Origin: Massilia frigida
GTDB taxonomy: Bacteria; Pseudomonadota; Gammaproteobacteria; Burkholderiales; Burkholderiaceae_D
Length of the DNA stretch: 64,000 bases
Direction of reading: 5' to 3'
Assembly (NCBI RefSeq): GCF_011682175.1
Contig: NZ_WHJG01000008.1
Coordinates: 1 to 64,000 of the forward strand
The notes beneath the pieces are model-generated. The model worked only from the letters and a program-made list of their open reading frames with translations. It did no database searches and was not told the origin of the DNA. Shown one piece after another: positions 12,288 to 22,767 of the stretch. Both the position numbers and the translations under genes were made by a program. Within the stretch, counting starts at the first letter, position 1, and the number at the start of each line of letters is the position of its first letter.

Positions 12288-12758
12288 TTATTTTCCCAGC
12301 GCGCCTTTCTTGGGGCTGGACTGGCGCGGCTTGGCGCGCTTGATGGAGCCGCCTTCCGTCACACGCTCATTACCCTTGATCATCACCTTGGTCACGGACG
12401 GACGCTTGGTACCGCTTGCGCTCGCTTTAACAATGGTAACTTCGCGCATTCCTTTACCCGACTTGCCGCTGCGTTCCTTTACCACTTCCACTTTGGGACG
12501 GTAAATGACCAGCAGTTTGCCGATGTGTTGTACCGGAGCCGCATCGAGCTCGGTACAAATGTTCTCGTAGATTTCTGAGCGCATGGCGCGATCGTCGCCG
12601 AACACGCGGACCTTGATCAGGCCGTGCGAGTCGAGGCTGGCCGAGATCTCTTTGATCACGGCTGGCGTCAGGCCCGCTTCGCCGATGATGACGACAGGCT
12701 TGAGCGCATGCGCTTCAGCGCGCAGTGCACTGCGCTCGACGGGGGTAAGTTTTTGCAT
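12288..12758 (-). CDS. yhbY: YhbY/CRS1 family RNA-binding protein
   Basis: A 156-residue protein whose first ~95 residues are a CRM (YhbY) domain: LTPVERSALRAEAHALKPVVIIGEAGLTPAVIKEI followed by KVRVFGDDRAMR. E. coli YhbY associates with pre-50S ribosomal particles. The C-terminal 60 residues are very basic (Lys/Arg-rich, ending SSPKKGALGK) and are an extension beyond the E. coli length, probably extra RNA contacts. It is divergent from rlmE, a conserved arrangement that links both genes to 50S maturation. Confidence 0.92.
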   Translation of the reverse strand: MQKLTPVERSALRAEAHALKPVVIIGEAGLTPAVIKEISASLDSHGLIKVRVFGDDRAMRSEIYENICTELDAAPVQHIGKLLVIYRPKVEVVKERSGKSGKGMREVTIVKASASGTKRPSVTKVMIKGNERVTEGGSIKRAKPRQSSPKKGALGK

Positions 12759-12799
12759 AATATTTTTAGTTAATCCTTTAAAAGCAGTATTCTACGCGA

Positions 12800-13486
12800 A
12801 TGGCAAAGAACAAATTAAACAAAAACTGGTTGCACGACCACATAAACGACCCCTACGTGAAGTTAGCGCAGAAAGAGGGTTACCGTGCACGCGCCGCCTA
12901 CAAGCTCAAGGAAATCGACGAGAGCGAGAAGCTGATCAAATCCGGCCAGGTCATCGTCGACCTCGGCTGCACCCCGGGCAGCTGGGGCCAGTACGTCCGG
13001 CGTAAGCTGGCCGGCAAGGATGGCGGCGGCATCAACGGCACCATCATCGGCCTCGACATGCTGCCGATGGAGCCGATCGCCGACATGCACTTCATCCTGG
13101 GCGACTTCCGCGAGGCGCGCATCCTGCGCCAGCTCGACACGATCCTGGCTGGCCGCAAATGCGACCTGGTGCTGTCGGACATGGCACCGAACCTGTCGGG
13201 CATCCCCACGGCCGATTCGGCCCGCATGGAGCACCTGATCGACCTGGCCATCGAATTTTCGCAATTCCACATGAAACCGTCCGGCGCCCTGGTCGTGAAA
13301 TGCTTTAAAGACATGGGTTTCAGCCAGATCGTGGAGAAGTTCCGGGCCGAGTTCAAGGTGGTCAAGCAGATCAAGCCGAAGGCGAGCCGCGACAAATCGT
13401 CGGAAATTTTCCTCGTTGGCAAGGGCTTGAAAAATCCTACCGACAAGAATACCGCGCTGGAAGAAGAATCTCCCCTTGATATTTGA
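12800..13486 (+). CDS. rlmE: 23S rRNA 2'-O-methyltransferase RlmE (FtsJ/RrmJ)
   Basis: A 228-residue SAM-dependent methyltransferase that modifies U2552 in the 23S rRNA A loop. Visible are the start region with the basic RNA-binding segment ([13 protein letters not shown], catalytic Lys), motif [14 protein letters not shown], the catalytic Asp in [10 protein letters not shown], and the late Lys in [10 protein letters not shown], which together give the K-D-K-E tetrad pattern. The C-terminus is about 20 residues longer than E. coli RlmE and acidic. It lies upstream of ftsH, as in many proteobacteria. Confidence 0.96.
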   Translation: MAKNKLNKNWLHDHINDPYVKLAQKEGYRARAAYKLKEIDESEKLIKSGQVIVDLGCTPGSWGQYVRRKLAGKDGGGINGTIIGLDMLPMEPIADMHFILGDFREARILRQLDTILAGRKCDLVLSDMAPNLSGIPTADSARMEHLIDLAIEFSQFHMKPSGALVVKCFKDMGFSQIVEKFRAEFKVVKQIKPKASRDKSSEIFLVGKGLKNPTDKNTALEEESPLDI

Positions 13487-13678
13487 CGGGTTTAGCCGCA
13501 CATCAGCCAAGGAAAGCCGCAAAAGACATGGAAATTGGGTAAGAATTGCCTAATGTTCATGGCTTTTCAGTAGTTTTTCAGCCCGGCAGCGGGGCGTGCG
13601 TGGCACCGCCTGCTTATTGCGAGTAAAATCGGCGTTCTAAAATTGGTAAAAAGATGCGCCTGCATCGAAGGAGTTTTC

Positions 13679-15568
13679 GTGAATAATATGTTTTCAAAAT
13701 CCGCCATCTGGGTAGTTGTTGCCCTGCTGTTGTTCATGCTGTTCAGGCAGTTTGACAACCACAGCGCTGCCGGCGGCAGCAAGTCCATCCCTTATTCCGA
13801 ACTGCTCGATGAGGTCAAGGCCCGCCGCATCAAGGATGTGGTCATCGAAGGGCAGAACATCACCGCGACGCGCTCGGATGACACCAAGGTGCGCGCCACC
13901 GCGTCCATGCTCGACCGCGGCCTGGTATCGGACTTGCGCGATGCGAATGTGCATTTCGACATCAAACCGCCTGAAGATCCATCGTTCCTGACCACCGTGT
14001 TCATTTCCTGGTTCCCGTTCCTGTTGCTGATCGGCGTCTGGGTCTTCTTCATGCGCCAGATGCAGGGCGGCGGCAAGGGCGGCGCTTTCTCGTTCGGCAA
14101 GTCCAAAGCACGCATGATGGATGAAACCAACAACACCGTCACTTTCGCCGACGTCGCCGGTTGCGACGAAGCGAAAGAAGAAGTCAACGAAATCGTCGAC
14201 TTCCTCAAGGATCCGACCAAGTTCCAGAAGCTGGGCGGACGCATTCCGCGCGGCGTGCTGATGGTGGGCCCTCCGGGTACCGGTAAAACCCTGCTGGCAC
14301 GCGCCATTGCCGGCGAAGCCAAGGTCCCGTTCTTCTCGATTTCCGGTTCGGACTTCGTTGAAATGTTCGTCGGCGTGGGCGCGAGCCGCGTGCGCGACAT
14401 GTTCGAAAACGCCAAGAAACACTCGCCCTGCATCATCTTCATCGACGAGATCGACGCGGTCGGCCGTCATCGTGGCGCCGGCATGGGCGGCGGTAACGAC
14501 GAGCGCGAACAGACCTTGAACCAGTTGCTGGTCGAGATGGACGGTTTTGAAGCCAGCTCCGGCGTGATCGTGGTGGCCGCCACCAACCGCGCCGACGTGC
14601 TCGACAAGGCGCTGCTGCGTCCGGGCCGTTTCGACCGCCAGGTCATGGTTGGCTTGCCGGACATCCGCGGCCGCGAACAGATTCTCAATGTGCACATGCG
14701 CAAGGTGCCTATCGGCGCCGACGTCAAGGCCGACATCCTGGCACGCGGTACGCCTGGCTTCTCGGGCGCCGACCTGGCCAACCTGGTCAACGAAGCAGCC
14801 CTGTTCGCCGCACGCCGCAGCAAGCGCCTGGTGGAAATGAGCGACTTCGAAGATGCCAAGGACAAGATCTACATGGGTCCCGAGCGGAAATCGATGGTCA
14901 TGCGCGAAGAAGAGCGCCGCAACACCGCTTACCACGAGTCTGGCCACGCCGTCATCGCCAAGCTGTTGCCGAAGGCCGATCCGGTGCACAAGGTCACGAT
15001 CATGCCGCGCGGCTATGCCCTGGGCCTGACCTGGCAGTTGCCTGAACATGACGTCCTGTCCGGCTACAAGGACAAGATGCTGGAAGAAATCTCGATCCTG
15101 TTCGGTGGCCGTATCGCCGAAGAACTGTTCGTCGGTCAAATGTCGACCGGCGCGTCGAACGACTTCTCGCGTGCCACCAAACTGGCGCGCTCGATGGTGA
15201 CGCGTTTCGGCATGAGCGACAGCATGGGCGTGATGGTCTACGAGGATAGCGAGAACGAAGGTTTCTTCGGCGGTGCCACCAAGACCATTTCCGAGGCGAC
15301 CCAGCAAAAGGTTGACGCGGAAATCCGTTCGATTCTCGACACGCAGTACGCGCTCTCGCGCCGCCTGCTGGAAGAGAACCGCGACAAGGTCGAAAAAATG
15401 ACCCGCGCGCTGCTCGACTGGGAAACCATCGACGCCGACCAGATCAACGACATCATGGCCGGGCATGAGCCGCGCGAGCCGAAGTCGGGTGTCCTGACCA
15501 AGCGCACGCCGCCTCCGGGCGACAGCGGTTCGGGCGGGGTTTCACCGAACGCGACAGCACCGGCGTAA
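13679..15568 (+). CDS. ftsH: ATP-dependent zinc metalloprotease FtsH
   Basis: A 629-residue membrane-anchored AAA+ protease that degrades misfolded membrane proteins and regulators. Two transmembrane helices near residues 4-20 and 100-122 flank a periplasmic domain; the AAA module has Walker A GPPGTGKT, Walker [12 protein letters not shown] and the second region of homology; the protease domain has the zinc motif HESGH near residue 419. GTG at 13679 is chosen because AAGGAG sits six bases upstream and FtsH usually begins MNNMFSK in this group. It is followed by a strong terminator. Confidence 0.97.
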   Translation: MNNMFSKSAIWVVVALLLFMLFRQFDNHSAAGGSKSIPYSELLDEVKARRIKDVVIEGQNITATRSDDTKVRATASMLDRGLVSDLRDANVHFDIKPPEDPSFLTTVFISWFPFLLLIGVWVFFMRQMQGGGKGGAFSFGKSKARMMDETNNTVTFADVAGCDEAKEEVNEIVDFLKDPTKFQKLGGRIPRGVLMVGPPGTGKTLLARAIAGEAKVPFFSISGSDFVEMFVGVGASRVRDMFENAKKHSPCIIFIDEIDAVGRHRGAGMGGGNDEREQTLNQLLVEMDGFEASSGVIVVAATNRADVLDKALLRPGRFDRQVMVGLPDIRGREQILNVHMRKVPIGADVKADILARGTPGFSGADLANLVNEAALFAARRSKRLVEMSDFEDAKDKIYMGPERKSMVMREEERRNTAYHESGHAVIAKLLPKADPVHKVTIMPRGYALGLTWQLPEHDVLSGYKDKMLEEISILFGGRIAEELFVGQMSTGASNDFSRATKLARSMVTRFGMSDSMGVMVYEDSENEGFFGGATKTISEATQQKVDAEIRSILDTQYALSRRLLEENRDKVEKMTRALLDWETIDADQINDIMAGHEPREPKSGVLTKRTPPPGDSGSGGVSPNATAPA

Positions 15569-15597
15569 ATTTCTCCGGTTCTTGCAGGGTTGTATAT

Positions 15598-15631
15598 AAT
15601 GCCGTTCAGACAAGACTGAACGGCATTTTTT
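15598..15631 (+). terminator. Rho-independent terminator after ftsH
   Basis: AATGCCGTTCAG and CTGAACGGCATT make a perfect 12-bp stem with a six-base loop, and the stem runs into a T tract (15626-15631). It separates ftsH from folP. Confidence 0.85.
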
Positions 15632-15665
15632 ATGGTCGATCAATTAACAATGCGATGTAAACGGA

Positions 15666-16502
15666 ATGCGACAATATTTTCAATGCGGCCGCTTTGGCTT
15701 CGACCTGGCGGCCAAACCCCTGGTCATGGGCATCCTCAACGTCACGCCTGATTCGTTTTCCGATGGCGGACGGTTCCAATCGCTTGAGTTTGCGCTCTCG
15801 CGCGCCGAGGAAATGGTGAGCGAAGGCGTGGACCTGATCGATATCGGCGGCGAATCGAGCCGCCCGGGCGCGCCCGGCCTGGCGCTCGACGAGGAATTGC
15901 GCCGGGTGATGCCGGTGCTGTACGCGCTGCGCGACCTCGGCAAACCCTTGTCGATCGATACCTACAAGCCCGAAGTGATGCGCGAGGCGATCCTGGCGGG
16001 GGTCGACATGATCAACGACATCAATGCGTTCCGGGCGCCCGGCGCGCTGGAGGCGGTGGCGGGCAGCGATTGCGCGCTATGCGTGATGCACATGCAGAGC
16101 ACGCCGCAGACCATGCAGCAGGAGCCTGTCTACGGCGACGTGGTGCGCGAGGTCACCGATTTCCTGCGCGAACGGGTCGAGGCCATGCTGGCCATCGGCA
16201 TCGAGCGCCAGCGCATCTGCATCGATCCGGGTTTTGGATTCGGCAAGACGGTGGAGCACAACTATGCCTTGTTGCGCAATATTGGCAACATGCAGCGGGA
16301 ACTGGGGCTGCCCGCGCTGGCGGGCGTGTCGCGCAAATCGATGATCGGCGCCGTGACCGGCAAGCCGGTCGAGCAGCGCCTGGCCGGCAGCCTCGCGGGC
16401 GCACTGGCTGCGGTGGCGCAGGGCGCGCGCATCGTGCGCGTCCATGATGTAACTGAAACGGTAGATGCACTCACAGTGTGGCAAGCTGCCACCATTCATT
16501 AA
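15666..16502 (+). CDS. folP: Dihydropteroate synthase
   Basis: A 278-residue TIM-barrel enzyme that condenses p-aminobenzoate with the pterin pyrophosphate in folate synthesis; it is the target of sulfonamides. Signatures are MGILNVTPDSFSDGG near the N-terminus, DIGGESSRPGA, SIDTYKPEV, DPGFGFGKT and GVSRKSMIG. Length is normal. Only 30 bases separate it from glmM, so the two are likely one operon, as in E. coli. Confidence 0.97.
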   Translation: MRQYFQCGRFGFDLAAKPLVMGILNVTPDSFSDGGRFQSLEFALSRAEEMVSEGVDLIDIGGESSRPGAPGLALDEELRRVMPVLYALRDLGKPLSIDTYKPEVMREAILAGVDMINDINAFRAPGALEAVAGSDCALCVMHMQSTPQTMQQEPVYGDVVREVTDFLRERVEAMLAIGIERQRICIDPGFGFGKTVEHNYALLRNIGNMQRELGLPALAGVSRKSMIGAVTGKPVEQRLAGSLAGALAAVAQGARIVRVHDVTETVDALTVWQAATIH

Positions 16503-16532
16503 TTCATTAATTCATTGAGCAAAAGAGAAAAC

Positions 16533-17870
<1,338 letters not shown>

Positions 17871-17992
17871 ACAGGCAGCAGCGAAGGGGGAGGGCGCGGC
17901 CGCATGGATGGCCGCGCAGGTGAGTAGCGCGAGGACATTGAGGTAGAGTTTTCCGGGCTTCAACATTTCACGGAAAACTTCACGATGTGCCG

Positions 17993-18022
17993 TTGACGTT
18001 TACGCGTCCCCCGACGTATAAT
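17993..18022 (+). promoter_or_regulatory. Promoter of the tRNA-Pro gene
   Basis: TTGACG (17993-17998) and a perfect TATAAT (18017-18022) with an 18-base spacer stand just before the tRNA-Pro gene, so the transcript would begin at about the tRNA 5' end. This is a strong consensus-type stable RNA promoter. Confidence 0.8.
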
Positions 18023-18030
18023 AACGTCTT

Positions 18031-18107
18031 CGGAGTGTGGCGCAGTCCGGTAGCGCACCTGGTTTGGGACCAGGGGGTCCAAGGTTCGAATCCTTGTACT
18101 CCGACCA
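18031..18107 (+). tRNA. tRNA-Pro (anticodon UGG)
   Basis: A 77-base tRNA with encoded CCA. The anticodon stem-loop CTGGTTTGGGACCAG gives the anticodon TGG for proline; the T arm is present (AAGGTTCGAATCCTT) and the acceptor CGGAGTG pairs with TACTCCG. A strong promoter lies just upstream and a terminator just downstream. Confidence 0.95.
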
Positions 18108-18116
18108 AGTTAAAAG

Positions 18117-18147
18117 ACGGGCTGTCATTCATTTGACGGCCCGTTTT
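18117..18147 (+). terminator. Terminator after tRNA-Pro
   Basis: ACGGGCTGTCA pairs with TGACGGCCCGT (one G-U pair), followed by TTTT. It lies nine bases past the tRNA-Pro CCA, so tRNA-Pro and tRNA-Arg are probably separate transcripts, or tRNA-Arg depends on read-through. Confidence 0.7.
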
Positions 18148-18178
18148 CATTTCCGCGAGGCTTCCTCCCCGCGACAGA

Positions 18179-18255
<77 letters not shown>

Positions 18256-18388
18256 CTACAATCATTCGCTGTACTGCATGTTTTCGACTCATGTCCGACT
18301 GATCGTCCTTTCGTTTTCGCGAACTAAATCGTGAATACTTGGTCAAACCTCTAGCACTGTAATTGAGCTGAAATATCGGGAGAGCCGA

Positions 18389-18658
18389 ATGAGCATGAAG
18401 ATAGTCTTGGCGCCGCAATTTGAAGAAATGGTGCGAGCAAAGTTGGCTTCTGGCTTGTACGCATCAGCGAGCGAGGTCGTTAACGATGCACTGCGACTCA
18501 TGAGTGAGAGCGACCAAGTACAAATTGCGAAGCTTGATCAGCTCCGTCAGGATATCCACGATGGCTTGGATAGTGGCCCCGTTGTTGATTGGGATCCCGA
18601 TGAAATCAAGCGCTCCGGACGTGCGCGGCGCGCGGCCAAGGTGGAAAATGGTGCGTAG
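18389..18658 (+). CDS. parD: ParD-type antitoxin (ribbon-helix-helix)
   Basis: An 89-residue antitoxin of the ParD/CC2985 type. The N-terminal ~45 residues hold the ribbon-helix-helix DNA-binding pattern (FEEMVRAKLASGLYASASEVVNDALRLM), and the C-terminal half is the acidic-then-basic tail that wraps the toxin. It should repress its own operon and neutralise ParE. The toxin start codon follows the stop directly. Confidence 0.9.
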   Translation: MSMKIVLAPQFEEMVRAKLASGLYASASEVVNDALRLMSESDQVQIAKLDQLRQDIHDGLDSGPVVDWDPDEIKRSGRARRAAKVENGA

Positions 18659-18955
18659 ATGCCCGCCATCGTTGTCCCCCCGCACGCCCGCATCGACCTC
18701 GGCGCGATCTGGGATTTCATCACGCAAGACAGCGTCATTCACGCGGATGCGTTCATTGACGGGCTGAATAAAAAATTCAAGCTGCTGGCCCAACGGCCCG
18801 AACTAGGGCGTGTACGGGTTGACCTCATGCCCGACTTGAGAAGCTTTCCATATCAGCATTACGCTATTTTTTACCGTCCGACTCAAAGCGGCATGGAAGT
18901 TGTACGCGTGTCGCACAGTGCACGGAACGTCCAGGCACAATTTTTTCCTGAGTAA
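18659..18955 (+). CDS. parE: ParE-type toxin (RelE/ParE superfamily)
   Basis: A 98-residue toxin of the RelE/ParE family. The recognisable parts are the N-terminal strand-helix (ARIDLGAIWDFITQDS), the central FKLLAQRPELGRVRVDLMPDLRSFPYQHYAIFYR segment and the C-terminal VVRVSHSARNVQAQF. ParE toxins inhibit DNA gyrase. The gene starts at the base after the parD stop. The pair lies 133 bases after tRNA-Arg and appears intact. Confidence 0.9.
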   Translation: MPAIVVPPHARIDLGAIWDFITQDSVIHADAFIDGLNKKFKLLAQRPELGRVRVDLMPDLRSFPYQHYAIFYRPTQSGMEVVRVSHSARNVQAQFFPE

Positions 18956-19393
18956 AATTTGGCGGTGGAAACTGCCTCGACTAATTCCGGCGACTGCCGG
19001 TCGTGCTAGAGGTCAAGGTGCCAATGTACCGCTCGTGCGTGACGGCGACGCCGGCCCGGCCTACGTTCGCCGCGTGCACCTTGGCGCGTGACCTCCCGCC
19101 CCCCTCAAGTACGAGGAGGCGCCTGACGCCGTCATCGCGGGTGCCTGTGCGCGACGAAGCTGGGCCGCTATCCTTGCGATGCACCGGATCGACGGCCAGG
19201 GCCGACGCCCCTGCATATGGTGAGTGCCGATCTGCTGGCGCGCTAGCGGCGCAGCGAGGCCGAGGTGGCCGCGCTCAAGGTAACGGCGCTGACGCGGCAA
19301 GCGGCGTAAGCGTCTTCCCAACAACGTCTGTAACGCCTGAACGGTCAGCGGCATGATTGAGTGCAGGCACAAATTGAATTGTGAAATGTGCGA

Positions 19394-19636
19394 TACACGA
19401 TTCAGAAACCGTCAATCACCGCGCTCCCGTGCGCCCGGAAACGGCAAGCGGGGGTACATAAGTGCCGCATTAAAAGCGCCCGCCACTGGCGCTGCGTGCA
19501 ATCCATGGCCGACGACGGTTCGACTTCAAGTCTGTCTGGACCAACACCCGTGCCGCGGAGATGGCCGCACGCCAACGCACCCTCACCATTGCCCACTCGG
19601 CTGCGCCGTATGTCGACGAGATGCATTTTCATCCCG
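19394..19636. repeat. Dispersed ~244-bp repeat, copy 1
   Basis: This segment recurs at 22362-22606 with nearly the same length and about 80% identity judged by eye; for example CGCTCCCGTGCGCCCGGAAA is shared exactly. Its right end, read on the plus strand, encodes a decayed piece (RQRTLTIAHSAAPYVDEM) of the secreted-protein family whose intact members lie at 23665 and 29534. Confidence 0.7.
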
Positions 19637-19650
19637 TACGTGCGTTTTCC

Positions 19651-19735
19651 GCGCCAAACTGCAATGTGAAGAGATGGTACGGGCAAAGGTGATTTCTGCC
19701 CTGTACGCATCAGCGGGCGAGGTGGTCCGCCATAT
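19651..19735 (+). pseudogene. parD remnant
   Basis: Translation of this stretch gives EEMVRAKVISALYASAGEVV, nearly the same as residues of the intact ParD at 18412-18486 (EEMVRAKLASGLYASASEVV). Only this central DNA-binding part survives; there is no start and no toxin. It is fused directly to the end of repeat copy 1. Confidence 0.75.
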
Positions 19736-19749
19736 GCATGAACCCGGCG

Positions 19750-20601
19750 CTAACGCAGGGTGCAAATCACCAGTTCCGGATCCGCATTGAGACGCAACGG
19801 TATCAACGTGCATCCGAACCCGCGGCTGACAATCATCGTCCCGTTGCCGGGCACCGGGAATTCGCCGTAGCAGTACTGGCGCGACAGCGGCCCAGTCGGC
19901 TGCACCAGCGGCGCCCCATCACGGCGGGCGACCTGCCCGCCGTGTGTGTGTCCAGCGAAGGCAAGGTCAAAGACTTCTTTGCCCAGATGCAGGAGCCCAT
20001 CCGGAGAATGCGTCAGGAATAGCTTGACCTGGCGGGAGTCCGAAAACGTTCGGGCCGCGTCTGCGTTACCGGTCCAGGGGTCGTCAATGCCGCAGACGCT
20101 CACCATATCGAATGGCGCTGGCAGCGCGATATTGTGATTGACCAGGACTTGCACACCCATATCCCGCAAGACGGTTTCGATCGATTCGCGTCCGTGCCGG
20201 ATGTCATGGTTGCCGATCACGGCATGGATTCCTAGTGCGGGGGCATACGCCGTCAGAACATCGCGCAACTGTGCGGCGTACCGGGCATCAAACGAGACAT
20301 AGTCGCCGCCGAGCAGCAACACGTCAGGGCGCAGCAACAGCAACTGGTCGCGCAAAAGATCGAACAGGCCTGCGTGCGTGGTCGGGCCGGCGTGCAGGTC
20401 TGAGACAAACCCAATCCTAAGCGGAGCAGGCAATCGTTTTTCCTCGCTCAGGCTCATCTCATAGCGCACGACGCTGAGTTTGCCGTGCCAGCCCCAACGA
20501 TAACTCCACGCCGCCACCTTGCCGCCCAAGAGCATGCCGCTGAGTATCCGTTCGATGATATGGCGAATAGGGCGCTGGCGCTTCTGGGGAATATCTGACA
20601 T
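19750..20601 (-). CDS. Metallophosphoesterase (YaeI-like)
   Basis: A 283-residue calcineurin-like metallophosphoesterase. The metal-binding motifs are all present in order: SDLHAG, GGDYV, GNHD, and GHTHGGQV. The N-terminal ~55 residues include a short hydrophobic region that may hold it at the membrane, as in the YaeI/UDP-diacylglucosamine-hydrolase-like group. The ATG at 20601 (MSDIPQK) is chosen over an upstream start in unlikely sequence. Substrate unknown. It stands alone in an otherwise degenerate region. Confidence 0.88.
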   Translation of the reverse strand: MSDIPQKRQRPIRHIIERILSGMLLGGKVAAWSYRWGWHGKLSVVRYEMSLSEEKRLPAPLRIGFVSDLHAGPTTHAGLFDLLRDQLLLLRPDVLLLGGDYVSFDARYAAQLRDVLTAYAPALGIHAVIGNHDIRHGRESIETVLRDMGVQVLVNHNIALPAPFDMVSVCGIDDPWTGNADAARTFSDSRQVKLFLTHSPDGLLHLGKEVFDLAFAGHTHGGQVARRDGAPLVQPTGPLSRQYCYGEFPVPGNGTMIVSRGFGCTLIPLRLNADPELVICTLR

Positions 20602-20776
20602 AGGGGATTCCGAATGCGGGAGCGGGCACTGTACACCATGTCGGCTTTGCGCCGTGCGCCCAGCCAAGAAATGTAGCCGGCAGGCGCGCTATCTACTCGT
20701 TTAGAGAGCGATCAATTTTGCTATCATGCTTCTCGCTTGTAGCGTAAGTGATCACCCGACAACCAGATGAGACGCC

Positions 20777-21205
20777 TTGAATTCTTTTTCCTTCGTGCGC
20801 CGCGCAGGGTCAATCCTGGCATTGGCGGGCATCTGTGCAGCGCTTCTTTTATTGCGACCGGCACCGCCCCGATCAATTCCCATTCGCCACGCTTGCAATA
20901 CGTTTGTGAGTCAAGCCTCTCCGACCGTAACGCCAGCGCTTCGGCGTGGCAAGCACGGTCTTCATCTGGCGATCAGTTTCACGCCCGCAAAGGATGAAGA
21001 GTCCGATGCCATCACCGACGCAGTCGAGGCGGGAACGCGGGAGCTAGTCATTTATCCGGGCAAGCAAAGCGTGAACGCGGTCGGCATTCAACGCCACGAT
21101 CTGGTCATCGCCGTCAAGTCGCGGGAGCATGCACAAGAGCTTTTGCGGCTCCTGTGCTTCTCGCGTCCTGATGAATTGGCCGACGCGACGGCAATACCTG
21201 AATAA
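20777..21205 (+). CDS. Small exported hypothetical protein, uncertain start
   Basis: A 142-residue frame with a signal-like hydrophobic N-terminus (RRAGSILALAGICAALLLL). Its only start is TTG at 20777. An ATG at 20767 lies in another frame and would supply a natural Met-Arg-Arg-Leu start if one base were changed, so the gene may be slightly damaged. The rest (VEAGTRELVIYPGKQSVNAVGI) is protein-like but unrecognised. Confidence 0.45.
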   Translation: MNSFSFVRRAGSILALAGICAALLLLRPAPPRSIPIRHACNTFVSQASPTVTPALRRGKHGLHLAISFTPAKDEESDAITDAVEAGTRELVIYPGKQSVNAVGIQRHDLVIAVKSREHAQELLRLLCFSRPDELADATAIPE

Positions 21206-21562
21206 CGCGCTTCTTCGCATTGTCGACGCTTGCGGCGGCAGGCCCCTTGGCGATGGTGCTAAACCAGGAACTACCGGCCTGACCAGCTCGACGGAACTAG
21301 TCCGAAATTGCAGAGAATCATTGTGAGGCTCGACAAGGCACTGTTGGACACGACCAAGTAAATCACGAGCGCGTTGTGTTGCAAATGCGGGCCTTGTTAG
21401 TCGTCTCTGCTACACCCGCACGGCGCTGTCGCTCTCGCATGAGTGGTAGTTGAGCGATCGGCGTGCTTTTCAAAAACTAAAATTGCATTCGTGAATCATC
21501 GGTGCCACAATCCCGCCTCGTGTATGTATAGCCGCAGTCCATCCTCACCAACCGGGAACCCG
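21206..21562. other. Intergenic region without a gene
   Basis: No credible frame, RNA gene or repeat was seen in this stretch. It belongs to the low-gene-density zone after the tRNA genes. Confidence 0.5.
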
Positions 21563-22441
21563 ATGTCACCTTCCAAAAAATCACTTGTGCTGCTGCTGGC
21601 CGCCGTCCTCACCGGGTGCGCTGGACCATAGATTGCCCCTCCCATGCAGGCACGCACGGCGGCAGGGACGCATACCATTCTCCCAACCTCGATCTTTACC
21701 ACGACGGACGGCAACACAGCCTTGCTGGACGATGCGAAAACCCAGCTGTACACGCAAAACTTCGGGGGCGGCGGTGTCGCTGTTGGCTTGTTGCTTGGCC
21801 CGATAGGCGTACTGGCGAACGCAGCCATGGTCACGGAGACAACCAAATCCGACGCCGGCAAAATGGGTAACAAAATCAACATCAAACCGCGTGATCTGTT
21901 CGCACAAGCGACCAGGGAGACGGCATTCGTGCTGGTCGAGCCAGGCCAGGGCACCCCGGGCCGTGTGAATCCCTACTTGCTGATCACCAAAATCGACGAC
22001 AAAGCACTGACCCTGGCGGCCGGCATGTTGATTGATCAAGGTGATGCACCGTCGGTGTGGCGGGGCAAGTATCTCTACCAGCTTCCGGGCAAATTTACGG
22101 TAGATCAGCTGGCTGCGCTCGACGACCCCCAGACCAGCCAGATCCAGGCTTCCATGACGAGTGCCTACGCACAACTGATCGCACGCGTGAAGGCGGACAG
22201 TCCGGAGCAACGCGCAAGCGAAGAAACGATTCACCTGGTCTCGTCTTTCGTTACGCCACGCTTTGAAACACCAATGTGGGGCTCGCTGATCAAGGAAGAG
22301 GGCGATCATGTTTGGGTGCACACCCGGCGCGATGCTGGCTATTTTGAAAGAAAATTTGCGGTACACGATTCAGAAACCGTAATTCACCGCGCTCCCGTGC
22401 GCCCGGAAACGGCAAGCGGGGGCGCATCAGTGCCGCATTAA
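21563..22441 (+). pseudogene. Lipoprotein gene interrupted by an in-frame stop
   Basis: The frame starts at ATG 21563 with a lipoprotein signal peptide (SLVLLLAAVLTGC, lipobox LTGC) but meets TAG at 21629-21631, only four codons after the lipobox Cys. The same frame then continues open to 22441 with protein-like sequence including a glycine-rich hydrophobic stretch (GGGGVAVGLLLGPIGVLANA). One base change (CAG to TAG) explains the break. Residues from about 22362 on come from the repeat copy 2 and are not original, so the 3' end is also damaged. Family not recognised. Confidence 0.7.
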
Positions 22442-22606
22442 AAGCGCGCGCCCGGCGTTGCGCAGCGCGCGATCCACGGCCGACGATGGTTTGGCTGCAA
22501 GTTTCCCTGACCAAAACCCCTGCCGTGGAGATGCTCCCAAGTCAACGCACCCTCGCCAATGCCAAATCCGTTGCGCCGTATGGCGACGAGATGGATTTCC
22601 GACCCG
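22362..22606. repeat. Dispersed ~244-bp repeat, copy 2
   Basis: Second copy of the segment at 19394-19636, same orientation. It replaces the 3' end of the interrupted lipoprotein gene and continues on its right side into more of the same decayed secreted-protein sequence. Confidence 0.7.
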
Positions 22607-22680
22607 CGTTGCCGCTGAAGCAGAATGTCGCGCACAAATCGTCACTGAAATTTATCGGCGACAAGGACTACACCGACCGC
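22540..22680 (+). pseudogene. Remnant of the secreted-protein family
   Basis: The plus-strand translation includes RTLANAKSVAPYGDEMDF and, further on, NVAHKSSLKFIGDKDY. It lines up with the C-terminal ~45 residues of the intact proteins at 23665-24333 and 29534-30277 (RTLTGTRNGSPYGGEMVF; NAVFKAHLQFIRDKVY). No start and no N-terminal part remain. Confidence 0.75.
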
Positions 22681-22767
22681 CACGCCTGCGTTGCACCCAT
22701 CTCCGCATTGCCGGCGCTCGCGGCCGCAAGACCCTTTGGCAATGCCGGTCATCCCGGAATTACCCGC

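Larger units (their letters stand above)
18956..19749. other. Degenerate region without intact genes
   Basis: About 0.8 kb with no credible gene. The reading frames are short and unlike proteins. The right part holds one copy of a ~244 bp duplicated segment (19394-19636) and a parD remnant (19651-19735). The left part (18956-19390) shows nothing I recognise. Confidence 0.6.

Noticed and set aside
13694-15466. 590-residue minus-strand open frame over ftsH
   Set aside because: It is antisense to ftsH with the same His/Asp/Gln-rich shadow composition.
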